Shown here one piece after another: positions 8,600 to 20,746 of a stretch of 64,000 nt of DNA (positions within the stretch are counted from its first letter, which is position 1; each line of letters begins with the position of its first letter). The position numbers and the translations under genes were made by a program. The stretch spans positions 198,067 through 262,066 of the forward strand of contig CAUYUJ010015502.1 of the NCBI GenBank assembly GCA_963575745.1. Reading direction: 5' to 3'. The notes under the pieces were generated by a model, which saw only the letters and a program-made list of their open reading frames with translations, made no database searches and was not told the DNA's origin. The stretch is from Prorocentrum cordatum (Eukaryota > Sar > Dinophyceae > Prorocentrales > Prorocentraceae).

Positions 8600-11060
8600 C
8601 CCCTTGCAACACATGTGACAAAATCCTCGCGCGCGACGTCGCGCGCGCATGCCGAAATTGCTCAAGTTCCGTAAGTGCCTGATGGAGTTTAAGATCTAGG
8701 TTCCAGAAGACATACCAACCAAAACAAGCACGGTGCAACCTGAGCCTTCAACCAACAAAATTGCCGCGCGCTCTTGCGAATGCTCTTGGCAATCAGTGGC
8801 TTGTTTTCGAAAGTTGCATCACATGCAATCGAGCGGGCTCGCGCGCGCATGTCGAAATCATTCGAACGGTTTTGCACGCTTGCTTGGGGGCACGACCCTT
8901 CGCAAAGAACACCATGCGGGCCACTCGCGCTCGTCGGCCGCGCGCGCACGTCGAAATCTGGGTAGAAACTCATCGTCATTCGCATGACCACCATCGGTCG
9001 CGTGTCATTGGCCTTGACGATGTCCTCGTCACCATCGTCACCAGCATCGATAGTATCAGAATCGTGTCTGCTTCCGTCGACGTCATCATGATACCAAGCC
9101 CGCCCGAACCACGGACACGCACGCGAGTTCCCGTGCGCCAGCGCGGCCTGCGAGACGCGATGGGCAGTCCCCAGCGGTCAGCGCCACCGCGGCCGCGCCG
9201 GCTGTGCCAAACTAGCTGGCTACTGTGCGCCTGCGCATGCGCGCGCCAGCGCTGCCGCAGAGATGCGCCAGCCAGCGCCAAGCAATCATCGCAATCGCCG
9301 CCCCGCATGGGTGGGCTTTGCAACCCGAGTTGCGGGTGGGTTGGCGGGTTGGATGATTGGGGGAAAAGCGGAGTTGACGATTCAGCGCTCTTCAAAACTA
9401 CTGCACCACAACAGCTCTCTGTTCTAAAAGAATATTGGGAGCTACCGCCCCCCCCCCCGCCCGGATTTAACCGCCCCTTCGTCGTGCAACTTTCGTATGA
9501 ATCTATCCCGTCGCCCATCCTGAAAATGAAGCATTCCATCCCAGCCAGGCCGGTATCGACACCGCCCCCCTCATATTTAATGCAAAAAACACGATGCGCG
9601 CAGGCGTTTAACAAACAAGCTCCATTTTCAAGGATCCCGTTCCGAAAATGGGGGCGAAGTGCGCACGCGCGCGTCGTCGCGCTCGTGCGCCGCAATCTGT
9701 CAAACACCATGGGTTTCGGAAGGGCTTCAAAATCGAGCGTCCCGAAAACATGTTTTGTAATAATAGAAAACCATTGCTTCGCAACAAGAATGTTCAAAAG
9801 AAGCTGGCGTTCGCGCGTTTGCAAATTCTTCAAAAAGAACCATGGTGTTTCAACATCTTCCTAATACCAAACGGGCCTTTCGCGCGTGCGTGTCGAGCTC
9901 GCCCGAACGCGCTTGCGCGCGCTGTGTCGCAATAATCACTTGCGAACAATGTAACGAAGCGCACATGTGCGCGTCGTCGCGCGCGCATGCCGAAATCCTT
10001 CAACAACAATTGGTTTCACAGGGGGTCAAACTCGAGCGCCTCGAGCGTATACAAAATAATGCGTGACTTTGCAACAGCAGCTGTCAGACAAAGCCTGCGC
10101 GCCGTTGCGGGTTGTTAAGACAACCGTACGTTGTTTTCAACATTGTCTTCACATTCTGCCAAGCGGGCCTCTCGCGCCGCATGTCGAACTCATCCGAACG
10201 CCCTTGCGCGCCTGCTGAGGTGGGCACAATCCGCGTCAAAGCATATCACGCAGGCCACTGGCGCGCGGCACGTCGAGCTCCTTCCAAAACCTTCATCACC
10301 CACGCGAGGACATCGTCATCGCTATCAGCGGGCGTGGTCAACATCGGTGCCGTTGTTGGCCTTGCCGTCGTCATCGCCACCGTCGTCACCTTCATCGCTA
10401 CTCTCATCACCGTGTCTACCGTTGTCGGCGTCGCCATGATACTGCGCCCGCCCAGGTCACCGACTCGCATTGAAGCACCTGTTGGGAAGTGCCCAGCGGT
10501 CAGCGCCACCGCGGCCGCGCCGGTCGCGCCGCACTAGCTGGCCGCTGCGCGCGCGAGCATGCGCGGGCTAGCGAGGCCGCAGAGATGCACCAGCCAACGC
10601 CAAGCACTCATCGCAATCGCCGTCGCATGGGATTTGTAAACCAAGTTGCGGGCGGGCGGGTAGGATGATTGCGCGAGCAATGGAGTTGACAACTCGCTGC
10701 GAACACTGGCGAGTCGCAGCACATAGTTTTTTCCCTGTGCAAGTAAATTAGGCTTTACTGCCCCCCCCCGCTGTATCCCCCCTCCCTGGGGTAGTACGAT
10801 TTACGAATGACCCTGCCCTGTCGTTAATTTCGCATTCGAATTCCTATGATCCCGTCCAAACCCCTTATTGCCTCCCTCGCCCTTGCCAAAATAATACTAT
10901 GCGCGCAGTCGTTGTTGTCAAGATCATCCGTACCCGCGAATCCCTTGCACGACATTCGACCAAAATTCATACGAGCGCGGCGTCGGGCGCGCATACCGGA
11001 ATTGTTTAAACAATCGTTCGATGCGGGGACCCCATATGTGCATACCATATGACTGTCACG
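8600..11060. repeat. region of degenerate CGCGCATGTCGAAATC repeats with a 0.9-kb duplication
   Basis: Segment 8825-9705 aligns to 10155-11030 with many substitutions. The best shared stretch is CAGCGGTCAGCGCCACCGCG at 9172 and 10494, offset about 1322. A shorter third piece lies at 9870-10060. Within each, CGCGCGCATGYCGAAATC-like text recurs, often followed by the same GAACG and TTGCGCGC words. A poly-C run follows in both copies (9450, 10760). No credible gene is seen. Confidence 0.75.
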
Positions 11061-11149
11061 CTTCGCCGAGGAATTCTGACTGCATACGGGTGTGAAAGCG
11101 AATCCGCCTAGACGACAGGCGCGGCAATGACGATGACGACAGCGACGAG

Positions 11150-11400
11150 TTCAGCGACATCCTCCTCCTCCTCGTGTTTCTCCTCCTTCTCATCCTCTGG
11201 ACATGTTTCAGGATACGCGGGGAAAACACAAGTGGAAGAGGGAGGGGGAGTTCCTCTCACCGTTCTCCCTGCGGCGATATCAAGCAAGCGCGCATGGCGT
11301 TGCCACGCCATCTCTTTGGCGTGCCACTCGCGGCTGCTGCTAGCATATGGGGCGCCAGGGCCCCACGCTGGCCACACGGCGGCAACAAATTGCACGCGAG
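11150..11400. other. no gene seen; short TCC tract
   Basis: A TCC/TTC-rich patch at 11158-11200, then GC-rich unique sequence. Nothing recognisable. Confidence 0.4.
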
Positions 11401-11419
11401 CCTCTTCTGAGGGGCAGCG

Positions 11420-11870
11420 GTTCGGCGTGTGAGCGGACCTGGGAGCGATCGAGCGTGAGTGTGAGCGAGTCTGGACACAATCAGCGTGAGTGCGAGCGGG
11501 TCAGAGTGGGCTTGAGTGCGAACGAGTCTAAACGCGAGGGGGCTTGAGTGCGAGTGAGTATGAGTGTGGGTGGGTGTGAGATTGAGTGTGCGAAATCAAA
11601 ACTCGAATATGGGTGAGCCTGCGTGCGAGGCAGTCTGAGTATAAGTGAGCCTGCATGCTGGTGGATCTGAGTACGAATGAGCCTGACTGTGAGTTAGTGA
11701 GTTGGTCTTGGCGTAGGTGAGCTTGAGTTCGAACGAGTTTGAGCATGAGCGAGCAAGTCCGTGCGAGTCTGACTTCGGTCGAAGCTGAAACTAAGCGAGC
11801 CTCAATGTGACATGTGAGTCTGAGCGAGGAAAACGTCATGATGAGTAAGTCCGGTGCGAATGACGTCCGA
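11420..11870 (+). repeat. degenerate GAGTGYGAGYGA minisatellite
   Basis: About 450 bp of diverged units built from GAGTGTGAGCGAGTCTG-like words, period roughly 12 or its multiples. It is old, since few units match exactly. Confidence 0.8.
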
Positions 11871-11894
11871 GCGGAGATCAAAAAACGAGGTGAC

Positions 11895-12185
11895 TGAGTA
11901 GTAAATGGGTGAGTGGGGAGCACACAAGTCCAAAGAAAATCTTGGGAGGGCAGCAGCGGGCAAACCGCTTGAGACATCCACCCAATCTGAGCGCGAATCC
12001 TGAAGTGCCCCCATTTCTGGCGGTTCCGCACTGGTGCCCACATACCACGCCTGCTATATCGTAGCAGCAGTGGACCACAAACAGGAAGTTGGTTTGAGGA
12101 CGGGGGGCAGAAGCAGGCAAACCGCCTGAGACGCCCCCCCAGTCTGGGCGCGAATATGGGAGTGCCTCCCCACCCCTGACGACTG
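11895..12185. repeat. diverged tandem pair, period 157 bp
   Basis: GCAAACCGC at 11960 and 12117, each followed by GAGAC and then a GCGCGAAT and GTGCC stretch. Two units only. Confidence 0.65.
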
Positions 12186-12212
12186 GCGTGCTCCGCGCGC
12201 GCAAGGGAGGGA

Positions 12213-12252
12213 GGACCCAGCGCCGATCCAAGAAATCAGCGCGGAACTATCC
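12213..12252. mobile_element. fragment of inverted-repeat family G
   Basis: CCAGCGCCGATCCAAGAAAT followed by CAGCGCGGA matches one arm of the family G elements at 25.2 and 53.3 kb. Only one arm is present. Confidence 0.55.
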
Positions 12253-12514
12253 CCAGACAGTGCTTGCGTTTAGGGTTTCTTGCTCGGCCCGCGCGCGCGC
12301 AACGGGGCCTGGCCCTTTTGGGCCCCGCCCGCGCGCACCGGCCGCGGCTTCCGCCCGACGACCCCTCACTTGCGCGGAACGGGGGATTTTCTTGCTTCTT
12401 TGATAATGAATTGGGCCTGTGCGTAGGTCCGGCCGCCTTGGCCGCCCGTCGCGGCCCGTCGCCGCCGTCCGTCGCCGCACCAGTTTGGTCACAGTTTTGC
12501 CTGTGCGAGGCTCC

Positions 12515-13245
12515 CACTTTGCATTGCGTTGTTTTGCCTTGCGTTATTTAGTATAGCTGCGCATTGCTCTGCGTTGTTGTACATGCGTTTGCATCGCGTT
12601 AAATTGCGTCGCGTTGCTTCGCTTTGCCTTGCATTGTTTTGCATTGATGTTGCTTGGCGTTCCTTTATGCACGCTGCACTGCACTACGTTGCATTGATTT
12701 ATATCGTTTTATATTGCGTTGCATTGATCTGGGTTGGTGTACGCGTGCTTGCATCGCACTGCATTGATCCCAGTTGTTTACATTGGTTTGCTTTGCGCTG
12801 CGCTGCGTTAGTTCGCAGTGCCTCACATTGCTTTGCAAGGTTTTGCATTGATTCGCATTGTGTTGCATGTTGTTTGCATTGTTTCGCATTGTCCCGTATT
12901 TTGTCGCATGGATTTGCATTATTGCGTCTTGGTTTGCATCGCGCTGCGTTGCATTGCTTTGTAGCACAGCTTGTTGTTTTGGCATTGTTCTGCGGCGCGT
13001 TACTTTGCATTGCGTCGCGTTGTTTTGCATTGCGTTTTATTGTTTGCTATCGATTTGCGACGCAGTGCAAGGCATGGATATGCATTGTTTCGATGTGTTT
13101 CGCATTGTGTTGCGTTGTTGTGCGTTGTTTCGCTTTGCTGTGCACCGCATAAACTGCACCACATGGATTGCACCACCTGGAGTGCACACCACAGTGCTTG
13201 CACCTTGCATCGCATACACTGCAAGTCACCATTGTTTTGGGCCCA
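12515..13245 (+). repeat. degenerate GCATTG array
   Basis: About 730 bp made of diverged TTGCATTG, TTGCGTTG and TTTGCATC words, period about 5-11 bp. A 207-codon open frame (12529-13152) reads as a Cys/Leu/Ala/Phe/His-rich string. It follows directly from the repeat and is not credible as a membrane protein. Confidence 0.85.
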
Positions 13246-13249
13246 CGTT

Positions 13250-13640
13250 GGCTAACATTTGATGTCGTTGTTTGTTTGCGGGAAGTGGATACTGAAAGAA
13301 CGGACAGAACGGGGACGGAGACCGACAGCAGCTACTGCCTAGTTCGCACAGGACTCGCTGTTGGTGTCGCCTCGGGCGGTGTCCATTCGGGACAGAAAGC
13401 CGCCTGCCCAGCAGCGGCCGCGGTCGGTTTTCGACGACGCTCGTTGTTAGGCATTGCGCATGTTTTCCCGTACCCGTGTCGACCGCGCCGATCCCTAGGC
13501 CTGATTTTTCTCGTCGTGGGAAAATCGCGACGACGGTTTCTTGATATGTTTCTTCTTGGGGGGGGGGCTTTGCTCGGCCACGGGCTTGTCAGAAGACGAC
13601 TCTAGATGAAGAGCCGTTCCTTCCGGGGGGCCCGTATTGA
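13250..13640. other. no gene seen
   Basis: Mixed-composition sequence with a G run at 13559. Open frames are short and unsupported. Confidence 0.4.
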
Positions 13641-13649
13641 ATCTCTCTT

Positions 13650-13840
13650 GACGAAAGGCCCAACCATATGCAGGTGCGGGAACGCATGCGGGGGTGAAGA
13701 CCCTTATGTGGCCGGCAACGAAACGTGTCAGGGGCGTGCCGAGATGGACGCGGGCACGCATGCGGGTTTTGCCGTCAGGGATTCCGGTGCAGCCCCGCAT
13801 GGGGCCGCGAACCGTGTGAGGGGTGTGCCGAAATATGGTT
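13650..13840 (-). repeat. 88-bp-type tandem array, copy P1 (minus orientation)
   Basis: Two to three diverged units with AACGTGTCAGGGGCGTGCC at about 13720 and a partner at about 13810. These are the reverse complement of the units at 42.2-42.65 and 62.6-62.85 kb. Confidence 0.7.
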
Positions 13841-13842
13841 GA

Positions 13843-14095
13843 TGTCAATGGTGATGGCGATGAAGGTAATGAAGGTGATATGGCTGATGCTTACGGTGAC
13901 GAAAAAGATGATCATGAGAGTGGTGTTGGTGTCAATGTTTGTGGTGGGGATGGCGATGACGATGAAGATGGCGATGATGGTGGTGATGCGCGTGATGCTG
14001 ATGTTCATGATGACGATGGTGATGTTCATGATGGTGGCGATCCTAGTGGTGATGGTAATGGTGTTGATCACGATGATGTTGATAATGGTGGCGGC

Positions 14096-14151
<56 letters not shown>

Positions 14152-14250
14152 CGGCGATGACGGTGATAACGATGTTGAGTATGATATTGTTGATGGTTGT
14201 GGTGATGTTGATAGTGACGGTGGTGGTGGTGATGAGGACATGCGGAGGGC
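13843..14250. repeat. (GAT/GGT)n microsatellite
   Basis: About 400 bp, purest at 14094-14150 as GAT units and degenerate outward. The long poly-Asp, poly-Met and poly-Ile frames are artefacts. Confidence 0.9.
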
Positions 14251-14289
14251 AGAGGGAGGAAGGGGAGGAGGAAGGAGAGAGGTGAGGTG

Positions 14290-14730
14290 AGGTGATGCGG
14301 GGCGCTGCTGATTCAAAACAAGGGCACCACACCGCAGGGCGGTTGGGACAAAACAGATGTTGGATCTGTGGATCCCTTTTCCCAAGAGACCCAGTGTCAT
14401 GATTTGTTCAATACTGGGTCCCCAGAGTTGCAGACCCACCCTCCAGGGCCAGCTTTTCATCCTGCGTCGTTTTCTCCCGGCCCCGGGACCCAGCGAGGGC
14501 CCCCAGAGGCCGAGAACGACGAAACACATGCGTTTGGGTTTTTACTTCCAGACGCTGGCTGTCTGGGCCCCCTCCCCCACCCGAGGACAGCGAGTGCTGC
14601 CCGGACCCCTACACCGCCCGGGCCGCCTTGGACGAGGCATGGGGCCCATGCTGGGCGGACTATCCGGGGACGCCTCCACGGCATGCCCCAGTCCCCGGTA
14701 GGACCTCAATGGATCGGAGCACCCCCTGGC
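14290..14730. other. dispersed repeat fragment; no gene
   Basis: CTTTTCATCCTG near 14452 and GCGAGGGCCCCCAGAG near 14494 recur at 24995-25060. The surrounding sequence is otherwise unrecognised. Confidence 0.5.
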
Positions 14731-17590
14731 CGCGAAAACTAGTTTTCAAGAAAATCTAAGCCGCGATGCCCCCAGGGCATTCAAAAACAGCAAGACGGCA
14801 CGGATAAAAAACAACAATCTCGAATTCAGCTTGTCGCTCGGCCACCGCGGCTGTTTCGCTTTACCGTTTTTGTACAGCACGCGCGCAGTTTCCTGTCAGG
14901 GTCCTGATCGGTGTTCGCGCCAAGTTATGAATTTCCTGACCCAAGCGCCCTGCCATCTTTGGATTTGCCGCATCGCCCAAACTATTATATCATATGTATC
15001 CTTGAACGGCGTTCGCGCGAGTGCACGCTGTGCACTCTTTAAAAGCATGTGCGTCAAGCAGCTCAAGCGTTCCCTAGTATATGTCTGAGATACCGCCTCG
15101 AATTTCCCCCGAAGTACTGCAACAGCGATATCATTGTATATGCGCATGTATGTACGTAAATGTGTATAATTAGGCATGTGTGTACTCAGGTTTGTTGTTT
15201 CTGGTGCCCAGCACGAACGCAAGTTTTGTGGGGGATGTTTTTGACAACCGAATGGTTCTCAAGCGCGAATAAGCATTTCAACGATCGCTTGAGGTGGTTG
15301 CGAGGTTACGGGGAGGAGCGTGTTTTGTAATTCTGAAAGTTGTACGAGGGTCTCGAAGGGTCGCGGGGCCGTCGTCCTGCTCTCTTCGGATGTTTTGGGG
15401 CCACGTGATATGTCATGTTTGTTGCGCTTGTGCCCAGTGACCCACGTATCTCGGTCGGCGGAATCGTCGGTTCGGTCGCGCGCCCATCGGGAACTCCACT
15501 TACGCCCATTGAAATTGCTTGCGACATCCTGAACAGCTTGCTGTAAGCGGGTAGTCCTGGGGCCGTTCTGGGCCCTCGTCGACCCTCCGTCTCGCCTCGT
15601 TGTTTAGGGCCTCTTGTTCTGAAAAGTAGCCCTTCGAGCTCGACCGTTTATGATATGTCCCCCTCCTCCTACTCCTCTTTCTCTTATTGCGTGCCATAGC
15701 CACTGGGGCTGTCCAGCACACACGAAATTCCACGTTCCATTGCGAACGTCGCATATGGGTACTGATGCATCACGTTCTTCGCCCCCCGTGCCCCACGGAG
15801 CGCCCGAATCGCAAACGGAAGCGCGTTGTAGTGAAATTGCTATGTTCTTTCGTTGCTTGGGCCTCTGAATTGAAAGGAGCAGTATATCATCTGGCCGTTC
15901 TTGCGTTTTCTGGCGGTCTACAGACTTTGAGTGCTGACACACAAAGACCATCTTGCACAAGTGAACGCGAGGCAAAATTCACAGAAATTCATCACAATCT
16001 TAGATGTCACCTTCGTTGTACTGTTGATTGATAGCATCACGAGGCTACCGCAGCCGATCTCGGTTCCAAGCTACAAGCTCATTAACATCCGAAATTCGGG
16101 TTATCTATCTCGGCAAATGAAGGGCGGTATCATTTCTAAACATTGCACCGCCGTGCTTTCGACGAACTATTGCAAATTCGTACAGATGGCCAGCCAATAT
16201 ATACCATAGAATTGCCGCGGATGGTATTGCATACCATGGCAGCGGGCGCAGTACCATGCGATAAGATTGCGATGCCATCGTCGCTACTTGCATCAGGGCA
16301 TGCTCGAGGTTTGGAACCGGACGGCGCGTCACCCCGCTCGGCCCTGCTGCGGGCAGCGGGGGCGCGGATCGCAAAACAACTGCGGCACGAGCGCGGTAAA
16401 GTTTGGAAAGACGACGGCAACTACGGCCAGGGGGGGGCATCATTCCTCAGACGGTGAGACTTGCGCATGTGCTATCAGCGGTGAAAGATGCGACGGGATG
16501 CATCGGGACGACGGCCAATATTAGTTGCCCAGACAGGGGCATCAGAAATTCAACGACGCCCCCGCAGGGGGAGACAGTCAGATTGAACGCGGCGAAACTC
16601 GGCACGCCCACGATGTTGCATTAGCGGATGTGGTATGAAATTGTAAAACATAAGACGTCCATGAGCGTTGTCATAGATTCTGGTCCTCATGGAGGTTACG
16701 ATTTCTTCAAAGGCATTCTTCATTCGCGCAGACGGAGGCCCCCCTCGAGTTGCACGTCGACCCCCTCGGCGGCTTCACTCTCATTCGCCGACGCCCCCCC
16801 GTCTCGACTTTGGGCCACGCGGGCGCGGCGTCGAAGCTCGCGAAGCTCGCGAATATGACCGTTCTGGAGGTCGCCGAGGCGAGCTCCACGCAGCGGGGGG
16901 AGGGCGCGAAGCACGTCGGTCGCACCCGATCGGGGCGCAGAGAAGCACGCGGCGAGCGCCCCTTTTCGGCGGGCCAGATGAGTTGCAACAGGTTCTTTGT
17001 GATTTACGGACTAAGAGGCTGGCTTTGGCGGACCTTGGTTGCCAGGGGCTGCGCGTCCTCATGAACGCATTAGAATTGCCAGATTACTTGCACATTTGCG
17101 CCAACGCCGTCGAACAAGCGATTGCGCTTCCCCCGGAGCGGGCGCCCCGCGAACCCGCGCGCAAGGCGGTCGCCGCAGCGCGCAGGCGCGAGAAGGACAG
17201 ACTCTCGGCGACAACTCTCAAGAACGCGCCTTCCCACGCCAGGAAGGTCGCGCACGACGTCAGCGGACAGCGCGTCGACTGGCGACGGGAACAGTTGGAT
17301 GGAAGAAACGCTACTCAGCATCAACATGGCTCGGCAACATACGCGCGAACATATCGGCTGAGAGGGTGGCCCGCCGCCGAAAGGCCATCGCGCAGAAGGA
17401 GCGGTTCGGAGCCACGTCAATGACGGCCCACGTTTGCCCGATGGCGGCGGGCAGGGAAGCTTCGCGGATGGAGGGTCTAAATCAAAGACGCCAGCAGCTA
17501 CTGGGCTCGCGGCAAGTTGCTTAGAGAGGCTCTGGAAGACAAGGCTTCATTCTGCCCTTTGATGGGCGGGCGAGGCGTCCAGTTCGCAGT
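14730..17590. other. 2.9 kb without a recognisable gene
   Basis: Mixed-GC sequence. Open frames at 16690-17423 and 17039-17524 (plus strand) have Ala/Arg-rich text with some protein-like stretches but no family I recognise, and they lie in competing frames. No tandem or inverted repeat stands out. Confidence 0.4.
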
Positions 17591-17595
17591 CGGCC

Positions 17596-17829
17596 ATGGC
17601 GCTGACGCGTTCGATGGGGCTCGCTCAGCCACGTCGCAAGCGCACCGCCAGATGCTCCACTGCGGACGGCGTCGCAGCGGGCAGGATGACGCAGATCAAG
17701 ACCCGCATTATTGAACGATGGTGCAGCGTGGTCGCGGACAAGCTTGGCTTCTGGAAATACGCGCCGCACAAGGTCGTCGGCCCGTTCGCCGAGTGCGTCG
17801 GCTTCGACGCGGGCGCGGGGAAACAGTAG
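17596..17829 (+). CDS. weak candidate exon, unknown product
   Basis: A 77-codon frame. Its second half reads like protein (TRIIERWCSVVADKLGFWKY then APHKVVGPFAECVGF). It has no known motif, and the flanks are not obviously exonic. A chance frame in GC-rich DNA is about as likely. Confidence 0.2.
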   Translation: MALTRSMGLAQPRRKRTARCSTADGVAAGRMTQIKTRIIERWCSVVADKLGFWKYAPHKVVGPFAECVGFDAGAGKQ

Positions 17830-19310
17830 TGGGCGGTCACCAATTCCCCCACACTGGTTCGGGCTTATTTTGACCATCGTTCAAAAGAGGCTCGGAAACT
17901 TCGAATCTTGAAACGCTCGCCCCGTGGAGGCGCGCGTTACCGCGCCACATTTGCAAACGGAGCGTTTGTGAGGTTTTCGTAACCAGAACGACCCTTCTCT
18001 TTTCAACGATGGGTCTTCTGTTTCGGTTTAACAAGGTTCGGGGGAAGTTGATGGCCGTTCAGGCGCGCGAGGGGGCGCTTCCATGAGTGGGACAATAGCG
18101 AGAGCAAGCCCTCCGCGCACCGCGCGTGCTTCTCGCTGTGCGATCGTTCCGCGTCGGTCGCTACGCAATAATTGGAAGCTCCTGGGGATGCCGCCGTAGG
18201 AAGGTCACGCAAGCTCCATGACTACCCAGAGGCATTCCGTGAAGTTCGAGAGCGAACACTGGCAAACAGCGCCAGTCGGATCATCGAGGCCGAGCACACG
18301 CAGACGAGGGGCGCAGTCACCCGAAACTTCACCCACGCGAAGCCAGCTGTTGCGCGCGCGCAAGGCAGTGCAATATGCAGACCCTGGCGACCTTGGACGA
18401 CCCTCAAGCATTGCACTTGCTGGCGCAGCACTGGTCTGACAAACACCATTGGAAGAAAGTGCTGGGTCACGTAGTACACAGGAAGACGAGGTCCCCCGTC
18501 TCACTCTAGCGCAGAGACACGAGAAGGTCGTTTGATAGATAAATCGGGCGCCTCCTGGCCCCAGAACTGTCACAAGAGACCGCCCCCGTTCCCGGGAAGA
18601 GGTCGAGATCCCGGGGGCCTCCTTGTGTAAAACGCGCGGTCGTTTTGTACGTTTTTCTGCCCCTCCCTTCCCAGCAGGGACACTCGAACATTGATCCGGG
18701 ACGGAACCCCACCGAGAGTTCTGGGGCCGCAGATTGAACAACAAACACATCGTCGGATGTGTGGAGGACCGATTTTTTTCTTGGTTGAACAGTTTGTGGA
18801 CCACAGCGGTTTGTGGACCGCGCTGCTCTTGCAAGACTTGAAGCCGCTAATCTTAGATGACCTGGCAGGTGGCAACGATGCGTTTGACAGTCGCGGGGCC
18901 AGCTTTGCATCATGACGCCTTCGACAAAGCGCTGTTGTCAGGGCAAATGCACGGGATGGCTCGCCACAATCCCAGCCGCAGAGGTTGAAAATATGGCGTC
19001 AGCACCGACGGTAAGCGAAACCACGCAGCACACCCAGGACCGACGTGGCAGAACGGCATCTGCGAGTGCCTGGCCCGGCCGTGCCCCCCTCGATCAAGGA
19101 TCTTTCAAGTCGTCGGCTCCCGGTGTCCAGGCTGCCAGACGTGGACATTCGAAACACGAGCGCGTGATGTGTTCGAGACGTGGAGGGTCTGGGTCCTCAG
19201 AATCGGCTCCCGGACCTCTGCGGGGGAATCCAGCCGTGGCGACGAGAAGCCCCGCGGAGGCCCAAAAGGGCACGAAGAAGACCCAGGTGATCAGTTTTTA
19301 TCCATAGTTT
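17830..19310. other. 1.5 kb without a recognisable gene
   Basis: Unique-looking sequence with several overlapping open frames on both strands, none with a recognised motif. Confidence 0.4.
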
Positions 19311-19311
19311 T

Positions 19312-19620
19312 GCCGATCGGCGCGGGCCCTCAGACCCCCCCTACCCCCCCCCCCTGAAAAAGATCTTGGCTGTTTTGGGCGCCTGTTTCGAGCAGGTGGG
19401 GCCTCTCCCCAATAGAACGCACTGCTGCAAGCAGCGACACTAAGCAGAGGTCCGGGGCCAGACCCCACCCCCTCCCCCCCTTTTTCTGCCCAATGTCAAA
19501 ACGCCGAATCAAAAAAACGCTCACGTGGACGCAACGGTTTTGGGACAATGGGTCGTCGTCCGAGGGAGTTTCGGGCAGCCAGGTCCTCCAGGGTCCCAAA
19601 AGGGGTCCGCATAATGCCAA
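19312..19620 (+). repeat. dispersed repeat I, copy 1 (copy 2 at 38.55-39.27 kb)
   Basis: Starts GATCGGCGCGGGCCCTC and continues through GGCTGTTT, AGCAGAGGTCCGGGGCCAGA and TTTTCTGCCCAATGTC to GGCAGCCAGGTCCTCCAG. Every block recurs in the same order at 38.55-39.27 kb, where two extra segments are inserted. Confidence 0.8.
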
Positions 19621-19624
19621 AACG

Positions 19625-20007
19625 CCGAATAAAAAAATAACGCTCGACAAAGGAAACGGACGAAGACGAGGGAGGAGTGGAAAGAACGACCCCCCGCCAC
19701 CACTAGGCCGGGATCTTTAAGTGACAAGAAGGGGCAAGAAGTTGTCCTCGAGTTCACTGCTGCTCTGCTCGAATGCTGGGGCACCGTCGACAGTGACGAA
19801 ACGCTCCTTATAATCGGCGCGAACATCGCGACCTCCAGCCGCCTTCGATCCTCGACGCCACCGTTCCCATCCGCCGGGGCGCCCTGCCTCTGGCAGTGGC
19901 CGGCGGCCTGGCCCTTCACGACGAGGCCCGACCTGGACACGCGCTACAGGGAGCAGCCGATGCTCAAGTAGCGGCTGGGCGGTAGTCGGCCCAGCACGCT
20001 TTGCTGC
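19625..20007. other. no gene seen
   Basis: Unique GC-rich sequence. Minus-strand frames exist but show no motif. Confidence 0.35.
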
Positions 20008-20015
20008 AGCTACTC

Positions 20016-20172
20016 TCAAGTCGGGCGTGTCCCTCTACAGGAGGAATATCAACAAATAGTCAAAGAAATCTTCTGGGGACGATGCTTTACTACTTGTTGC
20101 ATCTTTGGCGTATTTGTTATATCTTCCATTTTTCTCCCAGAATCCGCCTGCAGGAGGACATGCCCGACCTAA
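20016..20172. mobile_element. inverted-repeat element family A, copy A1
   Basis: Non-coding, 157 bp. Left end TCAAGTCGGGCGTGTCC, right end (reverse complement) TTAGGTCGGGCATGTCC; the inverted repeats run about 28 bp, ending in CTACAGGAGGA or CTGCAGGCGGA. It is flanked by AGCTACTC (20008) and AGCTGCTC (20173), an 8-bp target duplication with one mismatch. A MITE-like non-autonomous DNA transposon. Confidence 0.85.
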
Positions 20173-20184
20173 AGCTGCTCCGGC

Positions 20185-20367
20185 TTTCTCAATATGTCAA
20201 TAAGCGTGTAGGGGGTACCCCCCCCACACGACGGGGGTCAGCCTCGCCTCGTCGTCGCGCCGCGGCGGGGGTCGGAGCGCCTTCGGCGCGCGGCGGCTAC
20301 CCGCAACGGGGGTCGACGATGTGGGCCTGCCGGCGGGGGTGGCGCCCCCCCGACACTGATTGAGAAA
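20185..20367. mobile_element. small inverted-repeat element E
   Basis: TTTCTCAAT at the left and ATTGAGAAA at the right, both continuing into GTGT plus G-rich text on the inner side. The middle is GC-rich with repeated ACGGGGGTC. It lies between family A copies A1 and A2. Confidence 0.5.
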
Positions 20368-20379
20368 CTCGGAGCATTC

Positions 20380-20545
20380 TTAAGTCGGGCGTGTCCCTCT
20401 ACAGGAGGAATATTCAAAATAGTAAACTACACAATGCTCAGGGGACGATGTTTTTTTATCGTGTGTGAGCTATGTTTGGAGCATGTGCTGAGTATTTCTG
20501 ATTGTTCGTCCAAGACGCGCCTGTAGGAGGACATGCCCGACCTAA
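20380..20545. mobile_element. inverted-repeat element family A, copy A2
   Basis: Non-coding, 166 bp. Ends TTAAGTCGGGCGTGTCC and, reverse-complemented, TTAGGTCGGGCATGTCC. The perfect 8-bp direct repeat GAGCATTC flanks it (20372 and 20546) and could extend to 10 bp because both continue TT. This is the best-preserved target duplication of the family. It shares internal GGGGACGATG with A1. Confidence 0.9.
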
Positions 20546-20746
20546 GAGCATTCTTGTCGCGCCCGCTCTTCCAGGGGGCAGCAAGTTTTGTCCGCCAGAG
20601 GCGCGCGGGCCCTGCCTCGACGCCTGCAGCCCAAGCGGGCGGGCCCTCCCATCCGCTTCCGTGCAGACAACGCCCGGGCGCCGCCCGCGGCAGAGGCGCC
20701 GCGGCGGCGGGTTACGGTCGCAGCCTCGAGTGCGCAGCCTTGTCGT

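Noticed and set aside
16689-17524. Gene in two overlapping plus frames
   Set aside because: Some protein-like stretches, but frames compete, no motif is seen and no splice chain could be built.
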